Below, piece after piece: positions 4,123 through 5,136 of a stretch of DNA of 5,136 nt. The position numbers were made by a program, and so were the translations under genes. Origin of the DNA: Bacteroidales bacterium UBA2764 (lineage in GTDB: Bacteria > Bacteroidota > Bacteroidia > Bacteroidales > Paludibacteraceae); assembly GCA_002352705.1 (NCBI GenBank), contig DEIW01000016.1, positions 1-5,136 on the forward strand. The letters run 5' to 3'. Position 1 is the first letter of the stretch. Every line of letters begins with the position of its first letter. The notes beneath the pieces were generated by a model. The model was not told where the DNA came from, did no database searches, and saw only the letters and a program-made list of their open reading frames with translations.

Positions 4123-5067
4123 ATGATTCTTTTAGCAGACAGCGGCAGTACGAAAGTCCATTGGTGCTTGCTCACCGCAAGCGGACAGTGCTCGGATGTG
4201 TTCACCGATGGAATCAATCCGCTTTTTCAGACAACTATCGCGATGCAGAATAGCATCAGTAACCAACTCCTGCCACAGATAGCACCGCTTCTGTGGGCAG
4301 GCACCCTGACACACGTCTTCTTCTACGGAGCAGGATGCACGCCCGAGAAAAAAGTGTTCGTTCAAAAAGCACTGGAGATGGTCTTCAAGAAAGCCGAAGT
4401 GCATGTGGAGTCGGACATGCTCGGCGCTGCAAGAGGACTGTTGGGACACAACCCCGGCGTCGCTTGTATCCTCGGCACCGGTTCCGGAAGCTGTTTCTAT
4501 GACGGACAGCAAATCGAATGGGCGGTCCCTTCGCTCGGATATATCCTCGGCGACGAAGGGTCTGCTGCCGTACTGGGAAAAAGACTGGTCGGAGACCTTC
4601 TCAAAAACCCGGAGGTGTCCCCGCTTAACGGGAAAAACGGCCTCCGCCGGAAGGGGTATGAAGATCTGAAAGAACTATTCTTCAAAGAGCAGGAGACGTC
4701 CATGGCGGATATCATCGAGAAAGTCTACCGGCAACCCTTCCCCAACCGTTTCTTGGCGAAACTCTCCAAGTTCTGCGCCGACCATATAGACGACCCTCGC
4801 ATCCATGACCTCGTCTATGACCATTTCGTCCAGTTCATCCGCCGTAACCTGGTGCAATATTTCAAAAAAACAAATGACCATATGGTAAATGACCCAATGG
4901 TAAATGCCAATGGTGTCGGCTTCGTCGGCTCCGTGGCGTATTACTACCGTCCGATCCTGGAGGAAGCCATGAAAGCAGAAAAAATCCCGCTCGGTACAAT
5001 CCTCAAAGACCCCATCGAAGGCCTCAAGGAATACCACAAAGATGCAATAATCCCCACTACGGAATAA
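4123..5067 (+). CDS. BadF/BadG/BcrA/BcrD-family sugar kinase (N-acetylglucosamine kinase-like)
   Basis: This 314-aa member of the ASKHA (actin-like ATPase) superfamily has MILLADSGSTKVHW (phosphate-1 loop, DSGSTK at 6-11), YGAGC (68-72), ESDMLGAARGL with the likely catalytic D98, ILGTGSGS (phosphate-2 loop, 116-123), GYILGDEGSAAVLGK (139-153), YRQPFPNRF, and FVGSVAYYY near the C-terminal nucleotide-binding part. The most likely role is ATP-dependent phosphorylation of an amino sugar such as N-acetylglucosamine in the cytoplasm, feeding cell-wall recycling. The sugar is not proven by the sequence. The protein is about 30 residues longer than the Bacteroides homologues I remember. Two segments, 163-178 and 251-264, look repeat-derived and would account for the excess. 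It starts at the first ATG after the leader, ends in TAA, and is divergent from the walJ-like gene. Confidence 0.88.
   Translation: MILLADSGSTKVHWCLLTASGQCSDVFTDGINPLFQTTIAMQNSISNQLLPQIAPLLWAGTLTHVFFYGAGCTPEKKVFVQKALEMVFKKAEVHVESDMLGAARGLLGHNPGVACILGTGSGSCFYDGQQIEWAVPSLGYILGDEGSAAVLGKRLVGDLLKNPEVSPLNGKNGLRRKGYEDLKELFFKEQETSMADIIEKVYRQPFPNRFLAKLSKFCADHIDDPRIHDLVYDHFVQFIRRNLVQYFKKTNDHMVNDPMVNANGVGFVGSVAYYYRPILEEAMKAEKIPLGTILKDPIEGLKEYHKDAIIPTTE
4609..4656. repeat. Nested inverted repeat inside the sugar kinase
   Basis: CGGAGG (4610-4615) pairs with CCTCCG (4641-4646), enclosing a second stem CCCG (4620-4623) / CGGG (4629-4632) with a CTTAA loop. In frame it encodes PEVSPLNGKNGLRRKG (residues 163-178), between the conserved GDLLKN segment and the DLKELFFKE helix, where homologues I recall are directly continuous. 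It is probably a palindromic repeat that inserted without breaking the frame. Confidence 0.45.
4873..4913. repeat. 15-bp tandem repeat inside the sugar kinase
   Basis: The units are AATGACCATATGGTA (4873-4887), AATGACCCAATGGTA (4888-4902) and a partial AATGCCAATGG (4903-4913). They encode NDHMV, NDPMV and NANG, residues 251-264. The first unit contains the perfect 10-bp palindrome ACCATATGGT (4877-4886). The segment precedes the conserved GFVGSVAYYY motif. Because 15 is a multiple of 3, gain or loss of a unit would keep the frame. Confidence 0.7.
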
Positions 5068-5075
5068 AAAGCACA

Positions 5076-5089
5076 TTTTCACTTTTCAC
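5076..5089. repeat. TTTTCAC heptamer pair after the sugar kinase
   Basis: Two exact 7-bp units TTTTCAC (5076-5082 and 5083-5089) lie in the short gap between the kinase stop codon and the next promoter. On its own this is minor, but it repeats the 7-bp period seen in the other gaps. No hairpin terminator is visible in this 32-bp gap. Confidence 0.45.
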
Positions 5090-5099
5090 CTTCCAAAAA

Positions 5100-5131
5100 T
5101 TTGCATATATCAAAATTTTTTTGTACCTTTG
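5100..5131 (+). promoter_or_regulatory. Bacteroidetes-type promoter for a gene beyond the right edge
   Basis: TTTG (5100-5103), a 20-bp spacer, and TACCTTTG (5124-5131) followed by CA match the -33/-7 consensus. Transcription would start at about the last bases of the window, so the gene itself is not visible and could be protein-coding or an RNA. The -33 region TTTGCATATATCAAAA matches the motif found in the other three promoters. Confidence 0.75.
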
Positions 5132-5136
5132 CAGTC

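Overview
This window looks like a housekeeping stretch of a Bacteroidetes chromosome, most likely order Bacteroidales. Four promoters match the phylum's sigma-A pattern: a -33 TTTG, 19-20 bp, then a -7 TAnnTTTG. No gene start has a convincing Shine-Dalgarno sequence, and the proteins resemble Bacteroidales versions of their families. I saw no tRNA, rRNA, CRISPR array, transposase, phage gene or defence gene.

Layout, left to right. The first 44 bases are the start of rplU (ribosomal protein L21) on the minus strand, running off the left edge. Behind it lie a structured leader and a promoter (45-254). Next on the minus strand are argS (arginyl-tRNA synthetase, 290-2170), a DPM1-like GT2 glycosyltransferase (2285-3019) and a WalJ/YycJ-type metallo-beta-lactamase-fold hydrolase (3108-3938). 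Transcription order is therefore walJ-like, glycosyltransferase, argS, and then rplU from its own promoter. On the plus strand a BadF/N-acetylglucosamine-kinase-like sugar kinase (4123-5067) diverges from the walJ-like gene. The window ends in a plus-strand promoter (5100-5131) for a gene outside it.

The genes are ordinary; the DNA around and inside them is not. First, nearly every gap, and some coding sequence, holds short tandem repeats with a 7-bp period. The units differ (TCAATTC, GTCGAAA, TTGGTAC, TTTTCAC) but the period does not. Several arrays sit beside small GC-rich hairpins. Second, argS carries three apparent in-frame repeat-derived segments, and the kinase carries two more. All lie where family members normally have loops or linkers, and the catalytic motifs are intact. 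Third, the walJ-like gene and the kinase are driven by overlapping back-to-back promoters. Their -33 elements are the two ends of one 15-bp motif, TTTGATATATGCAAA, and close copies of it form the -33 region of the other two promoters.

No new enzyme system is visible. The points worth following are the repeat ecology and the shared promoter motif. Family assignments come from motif recognition by eye; comparisons with usual family lengths are from memory.
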